Origin: JANPPS01 sp031428635
GTDB taxonomy: Bacteria; Pseudomonadota; Alphaproteobacteria; Acetobacterales; Acetobacteraceae
Length of the DNA: 24,948 nucleotides
Assembly: GCA_031428635.1 (NCBI GenBank)
Contig: JANPPS010000287.1
Span: forward strand, 1-24,948
Reading direction: 5' to 3'
The position numbers were made by a program, and so were the translations under genes. Shown here one piece after another: positions 1 to 6,531 of this stretch (position 1 is the stretch's first letter; every line of letters begins with the position of its first letter). Under the pieces are notes generated by a model. It had not been told where the DNA came from and made no database searches. It was given only the letters and a program-made list of their open reading frames with translations.

Positions 1-273
1 GCCGAGCATATCGGCCAGCTCGGTCAGGGTGATGTCCACCTGCGCGTCGATCGCGGCCAGGACAATAGCCCGGTAGGCTTCGATGCGATGCGACCCGAGA
101 TCGCCGCCACGCGGCTTGGCGCACACCGATCCATTATGCCACCACGCGCTTACCCACCGGATCGAGGTGGCAACGGCTACGCCAAACCGTTCGGCCGCAC
201 CCCGGCGCGACATGCCCCCGTCCACGGCGGCGATCAGACGAGAGCGGAGATCCTCGGAGAGTGACTTGGCCAC
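1..273 (-). CDS. IS630-family transposase, N-terminal part (cut by window edge)
   Basis: The minus strand reads open for 91 codons from a GTG at 273 to base 1. The protein starts VAKSLSEDLRSRLIAAVDGG and contains a helix-turn-helix stretch (SRRGAAERFGVAVATSIRW, about residues 22-40). A 'KPRGGDLGSHRIEAY' segment and 'VDITLTELADML' follow. This arrangement is characteristic of the N-terminal DNA-binding part of IS630/Tc1-mariner transposases; the DDE catalytic domain would lie left of base 1. GTG is chosen because the usual family start is M-A-K at this point and a purine-rich AGGGAGG lies about nine bases upstream on the minus strand. No in-frame ATG was found upstream. Whether the rest of the gene is intact cannot be seen. 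Confidence 0.85.
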   Translation of the reverse strand, partial: MAKSLSEDLRSRLIAAVDGGMSRRGAAERFGVAVATSIRWVSAWWHNGSVCAKPRGGDLGSHRIEAYRAIVLAAIDAQVDITLTELADMLG

Positions 274-368
274 GCAAGCTGGCCTCCCTGCCAGCACGCA
301 TCTTCAAGCAGACTCCGCCGCGTCGGAGGAAATCCCCTTTCGACTCGGCACGGGCGAAACGTGCTCTA
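1..368 (-). mobile_element. Possible end of an IS630-type insertion sequence
   Basis: The transposase start lies about 95 bases inside a CTAG at 366-369. IS630 elements insert at TA dinucleotides, often within CTAG, and duplicate the TA. The sequence reading inward from that TA on the minus strand (GAGCACGTTTCGCC...) is therefore a candidate terminal repeat. The opposite end is outside the window, so the boundary is inference and the inverted repeat could not be confirmed. Confidence 0.3.
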
Positions 369-403
369 GAACGACTGATGATCGCATGGGTCCACTGGAA
401 ATA

Positions 404-494
404 CATGAGCACGCCACCCGTTAACGCGGCGCCGAAGGTCATGCTGGGCAGTGCCCTGGTTCCTGCGGCAGTCATTTTGATTGGACAAGGCTAA
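404..494 (+). CDS. Possible 29-residue hydrophobic peptide coupled to cytochrome b561
   Basis: An ATG at 404 opens a 29-codon frame whose stop TAA overlaps the ATG of the cytochrome b561 gene by one base (TAATG). The peptide begins MSTPPVNAAPKVML and has a hydrophobic C-terminal half (GSALVPAAVILIG), so it could be a tiny membrane peptide or a leader that couples translation. A weak purine stretch (TGGAAA) precedes the start. No family is recognised. The same frame is open further upstream but runs there into the probable insertion sequence. It could equally be chance, or the tail of a gene broken by the insertion sequence. Confidence 0.25.
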
Positions 495-1030
495 TGCAGC
501 CCATCACCGACGCGCCCCGCTACGACGGTCGCACCATCTGGCTACATTGGCTCACAGCCGGGTTGGTGGTCAGCCAGTGGGCTGGCGCACAGATAATCGA
601 CTGGTTCCCGCGCGGCCCGCTGCGGGTGGATGCGCGGTCGGTGCACATCACGCTCGGACTGACGTTGCTGGCGGTCTTTGTGTTGCGCGTGGTGTGGCGG
701 GCCACGGGTGGGCGCCGGCTGCCGGCCGCGGACAAGGGCGCGCTGCATGTGTTGGCGAAGGCGACGCATTGGGGACTCTACGCGCTGATTGCGGCGACCC
801 TCGCGCTGGGCGTGTTCAATGTTTGGGTGCGGGGCGACAGCATCTTTAACGCGTTCACCATTCCGGCGTTCGATCCGGCGAACAAGGCGTTGAAGGAGAC
901 AATAGAGGATTGGCACGGGACGCTGGCGACGATCATTCTGGGCCTTGCCGCGTTCCATGCGTCGGCGGCGCTGGTGCACCGGTACCTATGGCGTGACAGG
1001 CTGTTGCAGAGAATGCTGACGCGCTCGTAG
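494..1030 (+). CDS. Cytochrome b561 family membrane protein
   Basis: This 178-residue protein matches the prokaryotic cytochrome b561 (CybB/YodB-type) family in length and pattern. It is a four-helix di-heme inner-membrane protein that passes electrons between the quinone pool and a partner, in some cases superoxide. Visible features are the N-terminal 'RTIWLHWLTAG' helix with His18, 'SVHITLGL' with His51, 'THWGLYALIAA' with His92, and 'DWHGTLATIILGLAAFHASA' with His141 and His155. These are suitable heme ligands. The start at 494 is supported by the family N-terminus (a Y-D-x-R-T-I-x-L-H-W pattern). The 3' end overlaps the convergent acyltransferase gene by 45 bases. The electron-transfer partner cannot be told from the neighbours. 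The upstream flank is probably insertion-sequence DNA, so the original promoter may have been replaced. Confidence 0.88.
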   Translation: MQPITDAPRYDGRTIWLHWLTAGLVVSQWAGAQIIDWFPRGPLRVDARSVHITLGLTLLAVFVLRVVWRATGGRRLPAADKGALHVLAKATHWGLYALIAATLALGVFNVWVRGDSIFNAFTIPAFDPANKALKETIEDWHGTLATIILGLAAFHASAALVHRYLWRDRLLQRMLTRS

Positions 1031-2149
1031 CCGTGCGGCGATCCAACGGCGGGGCGGCTGCTCGATCCAGCGGTAACTGAGCGCCGCCAACGGATAGGAA
1101 ACCAGTGTCGCCGTTATAAAGTAAACTACGAACGCCGTGATGCCGTTACCGGGCACGACCATCTGAACCAGCGTGTAGACCGGTAACAGCAATGCGGGAT
1201 GGATCAAGTACAGACTGTAGCTGACGGTCCCAATGCTTGTCAGGGGTGCGAGCGTGAGAAAGCGCGGCGGCCACCAAGCTGCCCACAGCGTCGCCACGCT
1301 CACGAGAACTGCAAATTGTAGATGAACCAGCGTAGACCAGTCCCGCAATGGGCTGAGTGGAACGCAGACGATCGCTGCCCCGAGCAGTATCGCGGTAAAT
1401 AGCCCGGCGCCAAACCGCCGGCTGAGAACACCCAATTTTGGTCGAGGTATTAGCGCCGCGGTTACACCCATAAGGAAGACGGGGAGCTGGATGAGCGGTA
1501 CTTCGTACGCTTCGTAACTCCACAAACCAGTCTGCATCTGAACACGTGCCATAACCTGCGCGACGGCTGTAGCGGCGATCATGGCAAGTGCTGCCCGCCA
1601 CGCTCGCCCCTGAACGAGCCAGACGATACCGGGAAGGCAGACGTAGAACGCAACCTCCGTCTGGACAGACCACCCCCCGGGCACCGTGGTTACCGCTGCG
1701 CTACCGCCGAGCCAACCAGTGAATGTGAACCCGTACAGGTAGTCGATCAGGCTATTGCCCGCTGGCGCGCCCTCACGCGGACCCGGACCGATAATCACAA
1801 GATAAGCCAATCCGGCTAACCAGAAGGCTGGGCCGATCCGAAAGATCCGGCGCAATGTATACCCGGATAGGTCGTGTAGCCCACGCTGTTCGAATTGTCG
1901 CATGAGTGTAAAGGCACTGACGACAAAGAACAGCGTGACGCCGTGGATGCCGCCATTGGCCAAACGGTCAAGCCAATGTGGAAGGTCAAAGCCACTATCA
2001 AGTCCGGCCGGTCGCTGTAACGTACCCAGCGTGCCGCCGAACCCCTTCGCGGTATGGGTCGCGATGACCATCAGGATTGCTAACCCGCGCAGCCCATCAA
2101 GGGCCGGCATGTGTTGCGTGGCCGCAGCAATTTCGATTTTATCGGACAC
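986..2149 (-). CDS. Acyltransferase family 3 (OafA/YrhL-type) membrane protein
   Basis: The protein begins VSDKIEIAAATQHMPALDGL and continues 'RGLAILMVIATHT', the N-terminal signature of acyltransferase-3 proteins with the conserved His in the first helix. About ten hydrophobic segments follow, ending near 'SYPLAALSYRWIEQPPRRW'. These inner-membrane enzymes O-acetylate or otherwise acylate exported sugars such as lipopolysaccharide or exopolysaccharide. The frame stays open further upstream, but that part lies inside recR, so a GTG at 2149 was chosen (387 residues). An ATG at 2110, directly before PALDG, is a real alternative; neither has a clear ribosome site. It lies 34 bases after recR on the same strand. 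The gene looks less GC-biased than dnaX and recR (for example the AT-rich run near 1115-1130), which hints at later acquisition. The acceptor sugar is unknown. Confidence 0.85.
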   Translation of the reverse strand: MSDKIEIAAATQHMPALDGLRGLAILMVIATHTAKGFGGTLGTLQRPAGLDSGFDLPHWLDRLANGGIHGVTLFFVVSAFTLMRQFEQRGLHDLSGYTLRRIFRIGPAFWLAGLAYLVIIGPGPREGAPAGNSLIDYLYGFTFTGWLGGSAAVTTVPGGWSVQTEVAFYVCLPGIVWLVQGRAWRAALAMIAATAVAQVMARVQMQTGLWSYEAYEVPLIQLPVFLMGVTAALIPRPKLGVLSRRFGAGLFTAILLGAAIVCVPLSPLRDWSTLVHLQFAVLVSVATLWAAWWPPRFLTLAPLTSIGTVSYSLYLIHPALLLPVYTLVQMVVPGNGITAFVVYFITATLVSYPLAALSYRWIEQPPRRWIAARLRARQHSLQQPVTP

Positions 2150-2183
2150 GGCTACACCGATAGTATTGGCACGGGATCTAACC

Positions 2184-2780
2184 CTACGGACGCCGCCCTC
2201 GCAAGGCAGCGGCCAGCGTGCCGTCATCCAGCACATCCAATGCGCCGCCGATCGGCACACCCTGTCCGACACGCGTAATGACCAGGTCCGGCGCCACCCG
2301 CCGCAGCCGTTCCGTCAACCAATGCGCCGTCGTGGCACCATCGACGGTGGCGCCCAGTGCCAGAATGACCTCGGACAGCCCCCCCGCCTCTACCCGCGCG
2401 AGCAAACCCGGCAGCGCCAGATCCTCCGGTCCCATACCGCCCAGCGCCGACAGCGTGCCGCCCAACACGTGGTACAGGCCGCGATAGATGCTCGCCCGCT
2501 CCAGCGCCCAAACGTCGCCCACGCCCTCGGTGACGCAGATCAGCGTCCGGTCGCGGGTCGGGTCGGCGCAGACCGTGCAGGGGTCCCGGCTATCGAGGTT
2601 GCCGCATACCCCGCATGGGCGGACGGCGCGGGCTGCGTCGGCGAGGGCCGCGGCCAACGGCAGCATGCGTCCTTCCGGCGCCTGCAGCATGCGCAGCGCG
2701 GCCCGGCGGGCGCTGCGTGGGCCAAGGCCGGGCAGCCGTGCCAGCAGGCTGATCAGCCGCTCGACTTCGGGGCCACCCAA
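2184..2780 (-). CDS. recR: Recombination mediator RecR
   Basis: RecR works with RecO and RecF to load RecA on single-stranded gaps. The 198-residue protein has the family layout: a helix-hairpin-helix (LLARLPGLGPRSARRAAL, about residues 12-29), a four-cysteine zinc motif (Cys56, 59, 68, 71 in 'CGVCGN...CTVC'), and a TOPRIM domain from about residue 79. A YHVLGG...SALGGMGP segment, typical of RecR, lies in that domain. The start is a TTG at 2780, one base after the ybaB stop. The resulting N-terminus (x-GGPEVERLISLLARLPGLG) fits alphaproteobacterial RecR, and no in-frame ATG or GTG gives a full-length product. No ribosome site is visible, so translation is probably coupled to ybaB. Confidence 0.95.
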   Translation of the reverse strand: MGGPEVERLISLLARLPGLGPRSARRAALRMLQAPEGRMLPLAAALADAARAVRPCGVCGNLDSRDPCTVCADPTRDRTLICVTEGVGDVWALERASIYRGLYHVLGGTLSALGGMGPEDLALPGLLARVEAGGLSEVILALGATVDGATTAHWLTERLRRVAPDLVITRVGQGVPIGGALDVLDDGTLAAALRGRRP

Positions 2781-2781
2781 A

Positions 2782-3105
2782 TTAGAACGGCAGCTTGAAC
2801 CCGTCCGGTAGCGCGATGCCCCCGGTCGCGTCCTGCATTTCGGCGGCCTGAATATCGTCGAGCTTGCGCTTGGCGTCCGCGTGGGCGGCGACGATCAAGT
2901 CGGCCAGCATCTCGGTTTCGGCCGGGTCGATCAGCTTCGGGTCGATATGGACGCGCTTCAGGGCGCTCTTGCCCGTAATGGTCACGCGCAGCATGCCGCC
3001 ACCGGCGGTGCCCTCGATTTCGAGTGCCTCCATCTTGGCCTGCATCTCGGCCATCTTGGCCTGCATCTGGCTCGCTTGTTTCATCAGGCCGGCTAGGTTC
3101 TTCAT
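2782..3105 (-). CDS. ybaB: YbaB/EbfC nucleoid-associated protein
   Basis: This 107-residue protein starts MKNLAGLMKQASQMQAKMAE, followed by 'GTAGGGMLRVTITGKSALKRVHIDP' and 'ETEMLADLIVAAHADAKRK'. That is the standard YbaB/EbfC fold: an N-terminal helix rich in Met, Gln and Lys, a small beta-sheet with a GGG turn, and a long C-terminal helix. Members bind DNA as tweezers-like dimers. Its ATG overlaps the dnaX stop in an ATGA junction, and recR follows after one base. The dnaX-ybaB-recR order is conserved widely in bacteria and supports all three assignments. Confidence 0.95.
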   Translation of the reverse strand: MKNLAGLMKQASQMQAKMAEMQAKMEALEIEGTAGGGMLRVTITGKSALKRVHIDPKLIDPAETEMLADLIVAAHADAKRKLDDIQAAEMQDATGGIALPDGFKLPF

Positions 3106-4922
3106 GTGTCTTCCTGTTCATCGAATTCCGGTGGCGCGAACTCACGGCCCTCGGGTTCACCTAACGCGGTGACGGCGTCGACGATACCATAGGCGTCGGC
3201 CCGGCTGTCGCTAACGGGGCCGATTATGGCGCCGGGGAACGCGTCCATGATGGCCTGCACGAGCGGGTTAAGCGCGGCCTCCGTCTTGCGGGCGGCCCCG
3301 GCGGCGCGGCCTTGTTCGTCTAGCGTCGGCTCGCCCTCGGCGCGGGATAGTGCGACGGTCCATCGGGCGCCGGTCGCGCGCAATAGCAGGGCCGCAAGCT
3401 GCGCCGCCAGTTCACGCGGGGCAGACGGCTGGGGCCGCAGCTCGATCAAGCCGCTGCCGTCAGGGTTGGGGGCGAAGCGGACGAGGTGAACGGCGTGCAG
3501 CAGATTGCCGTGCAACAGCGGCTCGGTCGAGGCAGCTAGCATCGCCACGTCGCGAAAGCTGTCCAAACGCGGGCCGGCGGGCGCGGCGATAACCTGGGGC
3601 GGGCCGTTCACGACGGCGCGGAGGCCGGGTGCCGGCCCTGCCTGGGTTGCCGGCGCAGCCAGGGGCGTCGGTGCACGCGGTGCCGCCGTCGGGTCGGACA
3701 GACGGCGCACCAGATCGCCCGGCGATGGCAAATCCGACACGTAGCAGAGCCGTATGAGCACCATCTCTGCCGCCGCGCGCCGGTCGGGCGCCACTTCTAC
3801 CTCGGCCGTGCCCTTCAGCAGCATTTGCCACGCCCGCCCCAGCGCCGGCATGTCCAATTGCCGGGCCAGCGCCGCGCCGCGCACCCGCTCTATCTCCGGC
3901 AGGGTCGCACTGTCGGCCAGTTCCGGAATGGCACGTAGTCGGGTCAGCGTATGCGTCAGTTCCAGCAAATCGCCGAGCAACAGGCCGAGGTCGGCCCCCC
4001 GCTCATGCGCCTGCGCCGTGATGGCCAGCGCCGCGGCCGGGTCGCCGGCCATCACGGCCTCCATAAGGTCGAAGACGGTGCCGCGGTCGGCCAGGCCCAG
4101 CATGTCCTGCACCGCCGCCGCGTCGACAGGTGCGCCGGCCCGCTGGGCGATGGCTTGGTCCAGCAGCGATAATCCGTCCCGCACGGACCCGTCGGCGGCG
4201 CGGGCGATCAGGTCGAGGGCTGCCGGGGCGACGTCCACCGCCTCTGCCACCACGATCGACGCGAACTTCGTGGTCATTTCCGCCACCGACACGCGGCGTA
4301 GGTCAAAACGCTGGCAGCGGCTGAGCACCGTCACGGGCACCTTGCGGATCTCGGTCGTGGCGAAGATGAATTTGACGTGCGGCGGCGGCTCCTCAAGCGT
4401 TTTCAGCAGCGCGTTGAAGGCGTTGCGGGACAGCATGTGGACTTCGTCGATGATGAACACCTTGGTCCGCGCCTGCAGCGGGCGGTAGCGGGCGGCGTCG
4501 ATCACCTCACGCATGTCGTCCACGCCGGTGCGGCTGGCGGCGTCCATCTCGATCACGTCCGGGTGGCGGTCGGCCAGGATTGCGATGCAGTTCGGGCAAA
4601 CGCCGCACGGGTCCGGGGTCGGGCCACCCTTACCATCCGGGCCAACGCAATTGAGGGCGCGCGCAATAATCCGCGCTGTCGTGGTCTTTCCCACGCCGCG
4701 CACGCCGGTCAGCATCCAAGCATGGGCAATGCGGTCGAGCGCGAACGCATTGCGCAACGTGCGTACCATCACGTCTTGGCCGATTAAATCACCGAAATGC
4801 GTGGGCCGGTATTTTCGCGCCAGCACGCGATAGGGGGTGGCCTGCTTAGTGGGAGCGGGACCGAACAGTCCGGGTCCCTCGGGCTCCGGCATCGGCAGTG
4901 CGTCGTCCGGCTGATCCGACAT
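3102..4922 (-). CDS. dnaX: DNA polymerase III subunits tau/gamma (DnaX)
   Basis: DnaX is the ATPase of the replicative clamp loader. The 606-residue protein shows the AAA+ core: 'YRVLARKYRPTHFGDLIGQ' near residues 31-49, Walker A GVRGVGKT at 73-80, a four-cysteine zinc module (the C-V-G-P-D stretch through CGVCPNC), Walker B-like FIIDEVHMLS, and the arginine-finger SRC in 'VLSRCQRFDLRR'. A Pro/Ala-rich linker and a tau-type C-terminal domain follow. The frame continues upstream to 5036, but that part is the SRP RNA gene, so the ATG at 4922 is taken as the start (MSDQPDDALPMPEPEG). No A-rich slippery site for gamma production was noticed. The stop overlaps ybaB by four bases. Confidence 0.95.
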   Translation of the reverse strand: MSDQPDDALPMPEPEGPGLFGPAPTKQATPYRVLARKYRPTHFGDLIGQDVMVRTLRNAFALDRIAHAWMLTGVRGVGKTTTARIIARALNCVGPDGKGGPTPDPCGVCPNCIAILADRHPDVIEMDAASRTGVDDMREVIDAARYRPLQARTKVFIIDEVHMLSRNAFNALLKTLEEPPPHVKFIFATTEIRKVPVTVLSRCQRFDLRRVSVAEMTTKFASIVVAEAVDVAPAALDLIARAADGSVRDGLSLLDQAIAQRAGAPVDAAAVQDMLGLADRGTVFDLMEAVMAGDPAAALAITAQAHERGADLGLLLGDLLELTHTLTRLRAIPELADSATLPEIERVRGAALARQLDMPALGRAWQMLLKGTAEVEVAPDRRAAAEMVLIRLCYVSDLPSPGDLVRRLSDPTAAPRAPTPLAAPATQAGPAPGLRAVVNGPPQVIAAPAGPRLDSFRDVAMLAASTEPLLHGNLLHAVHLVRFAPNPDGSGLIELRPQPSAPRELAAQLAALLLRATGARWTVALSRAEGEPTLDEQGRAAGAARKTEAALNPLVQAIMDAFPGAIIGPVSDSRADAYGIVDAVTALGEPEGREFAPPEFDEQEDT

Positions 4923-4936
4923 GGGCCCCGGGGGGT

Positions 4937-5031
4937 GGGAGACCGGACAGCGACCCGGACACGATTCGTTGCGGCTGCTTCCTTCCGGATCTGACCGGGT
5001 TGGCGAGGTGCCCGTCCGCCGCCGGCCTCCC
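4937..5031 (-). ncRNA. ffs: Signal recognition particle RNA, small bacterial (4.5S) type
   Basis: The minus strand carries the SRP RNA core: an apical GGTCAGATCCGGAAGGAAGC segment with the GGAA tetraloop, the conserved AAGCAGCC that forms the Ffh-binding internal loop, and CGCAACGAA after it. The ends close as a 10-bp helix, GGGAGGCCGG at 5031-5022 with CCGGTCTCCC at 4946-4937. A second stem, GGGCAC with GTGTCC, lies between. The length of about 95 nt fits the short form. It lies 14 bases upstream of dnaX on the same strand, a known position for this gene. With Ffh it targets nascent membrane proteins. The ends are predicted from pairing, so each could be off by a few bases. Confidence 0.95.
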
Positions 5032-5038
5032 GCCACCA

Positions 5039-5067
5039 GATATCGCCGACGACGGGGCTTGGCACAA
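5039..5067 (-). promoter_or_regulatory. Predicted sigma-70-type promoter of the SRP RNA
   Basis: On the minus strand TTGTGC (5067-5062) and GATATC (5044-5039) are separated by 17 bases. Seven bases after the -10 element comes the first G of the predicted SRP RNA 5' end at 5031. The -10 box is weak (3 of 6 against TATAAT), but the exact fit of spacing and start point supports it. It probably also drives dnaX-ybaB-recR. It sits in the 62-base gap shared with divergent nudC. Confidence 0.5.
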
Positions 5068-5093
5068 GGGGCACCCCATGCGAAATCCGCCGC

Positions 5094-6020
5094 GTGACCG
5101 TCATCATAGCCAGCCGACCCAACCCGTATACCGGTAGCCCGCTAGACCGGGCGCACGAACAGCGAGACGACGCGCCCTGGATCGCCGCGCGCCTGGCTGA
5201 TCCCGGCAGCCTGTTTGTCCCGGTCTGGCGCTCACGCACCCTGTTCCAGGGCCTGGACGAGCGCCGACCGCAGGCCGTGTACCTGACCGGTGACGCCGCA
5301 TCATCGCTGCGCATGGCGGGTGGGCCGTGGGCATTCCTGGGCCTGATGGGCGACCGCGCGATGTTCGTGGTCGACGTCAGCGCAGTTGAGGACCCGCTGC
5401 CGCTGCTACCCGAAAGCCAGGGTAAGTTTGAGGACCTGCGTAAGCTGCCGGCCGGCCTGCCGGATAACGACGCGGCCATCCTGGCGCATGCCCGCGGGCT
5501 GATGCACTGGCGGCTGCGGCACAAGTTCTGTGGCGTGTGCGGGGGCGCGTGTGAGCCGCGCAGCGCCGGCCACGCGCTGACGTGCACCGTCTGTGGCGCG
5601 CAGCATTTTCCGCGCACGGACCCGGCCGTCATCATGCTGGTGCACCGCGGCGACCGCGCGCTACTGGGCCATAGCCCGCGCTTTCCGTCGCCCACGATGT
5701 ACTCGACGCTGGCCGGCTTCGTCGAACCAGGTGAAAGCCTGGAGGAAGCCGTTGCGCGTGAAGTGCTGGAAGAAACAGCCGTCCGCGTCACCGCCGTCCG
5801 TTATCACAGCAGCCAGCCCTGGCCGTTTCCCAGCAGCGTTATGCTGGGCTTCTATGCGGAGGCTACGACCGAGCAGATCACGATCGACCCCACCGAGCTA
5901 TCCGATGCGCGCTGGTTTACCCGGGCCGAGCTGCAGGCCCCCGCCGTGCATGGCTTCCAATTGCCGCGCCGGGACAGCATCGCCCGGCGTTTGATCGAGG
6001 ATTGGGTGGCATACGTATGA
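5094..6020 (+). CDS. nudC: NADH pyrophosphatase / NAD-cap decapping enzyme NudC
   Basis: NudC hydrolyses NADH to NMNH and AMP, and in other bacteria removes 5' NAD caps from RNA. The 308-residue protein has an N-terminal domain starting 'MTVIIASRPNPYTGSPLDRA', a zinc ribbon with Cys146, 149, 164 and 167, and a Nudix box from Gly208 (GFVEPGESLEEAVAREVLEE) with catalytic Glu at 223, 226 and 227. The NudC-specific SQPWPFP signature lies about ten residues after the box. The late Gly of the Nudix consensus is Ala229. The start is a GTG at 5094 with no good ribosome site; the family N-terminus (SRPNPYTG near residue 7) supports it. The gene is divergent from the SRP RNA and overlaps the next gene by four bases. 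Confidence 0.93.
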   Translation: MTVIIASRPNPYTGSPLDRAHEQRDDAPWIAARLADPGSLFVPVWRSRTLFQGLDERRPQAVYLTGDAASSLRMAGGPWAFLGLMGDRAMFVVDVSAVEDPLPLLPESQGKFEDLRKLPAGLPDNDAAILAHARGLMHWRLRHKFCGVCGGACEPRSAGHALTCTVCGAQHFPRTDPAVIMLVHRGDRALLGHSPRFPSPTMYSTLAGFVEPGESLEEAVAREVLEETAVRVTAVRYHSSQPWPFPSSVMLGFYAEATTEQITIDPTELSDARWFTRAELQAPAVHGFQLPRRDSIARRLIEDWVAYV

Positions 6021-6289
6021 GAGTTCTTTTGGTCGTACTGCTGCTGGCGGGCTGCGCGTCGTCCGACCCCGTGAGCGATGCCGTGACGGGCCCCGTGAGC
6101 GGCCGGTGCCAGTCCGAGGCCGATCGCGACCCGACGGTACGGCTGCTGCGCATGAAGGGTGCCGGCGCTGAGATGTTTGCACAGGAGCACGCGGACGATC
6201 TGCGCATCGCACTGAACGACGCGCTGCAGGCCTGCCGGACTGGAGCCGGATCGGGCCCGCGCGGCGGTGTGGAACGGCAGCGGCGGTAA
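6017..6289 (+). CDS. Small putative lipoprotein, unknown function
   Basis: This 90-residue protein starts with a short type II signal, MRVLLVVLLLAGCASS, with a lipobox LAGC and the lipidated Cys at position 13. The mature part has two further Cys residues (in 'GRCQSE' and 'LQACRTG') and a helical 'MFAQEHADDLRIALNDALQ' segment. The two Cys could form a disulfide. The start at 6017 forms an ATGA overlap with the nudC stop, so the two are co-translated. I do not recognise a characterised family. The partnership with nudC is positional only. The last ten residues are low-complexity Gly/Arg-rich and may be poorly constrained. Confidence 0.75.
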   Translation: MRVLLVVLLLAGCASSDPVSDAVTGPVSGRCQSEADRDPTVRLLRMKGAGAEMFAQEHADDLRIALNDALQACRTGAGSGPRGGVERQRR

Positions 6290-6294
6290 GACCC

Positions 6295-6331
6295 GGACGG
6301 AGCCCAGACGGGACGGAGCCCAGACGGGACG
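6295..6331. repeat. Short tandem repeat, 16-bp unit
   Basis: The unit GGACGGAGCCCAGACG occurs at 6295-6310 and again without change at 6311-6326, followed by a partial third copy GGACG at 6327-6331. It lies just after the lipoprotein stop in the 242-base spacer before the lrp-type gene. The rest of that spacer (6332-6531) holds no gene I can support. Confidence 0.8.
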
Positions 6332-6531
6332 TAATGAAGGGGTTGGAGGCCGAGAGAGGGCTGCGTATCAGAAGTCCTCGGCAAGGACAGGACCATCGAT
6401 CGGCGATCACGTGGCACAGAGTGATCCCGCGTCCCCACGGCCAAGAACGGTCTTGCTCATTCGATCGGCGTGATTGCCAGCCCGTCCATGCGGCGCTGTA
6501 TGGTCGCCATTCGTAAGTAGGCGAAAACACG

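Noticed and set aside
1902..2798. Long plus-strand frame across the acyltransferase and recR
   Set aside because: Arg/Gln/Pro-rich translation with no family signal, wholly antisense to recR and the start of the acyltransferase; a high-GC shadow frame.
3754..4488. Ser/Ala-rich plus-strand frame inside dnaX
   Set aside because: Antisense shadow of the DnaX AAA+ domain; no recognisable domain.
3102..4922. Programmed frameshift site in dnaX for gamma subunit
   Set aside because: No A-rich heptamer such as the E. coli slippery site was noticed on the coding strand.
4923..5036. N-terminal extension of the DnaX frame
   Set aside because: The translated segment is not DnaX-like and coincides with the SRP RNA; the ATG at 4922 gives the expected N-terminus.
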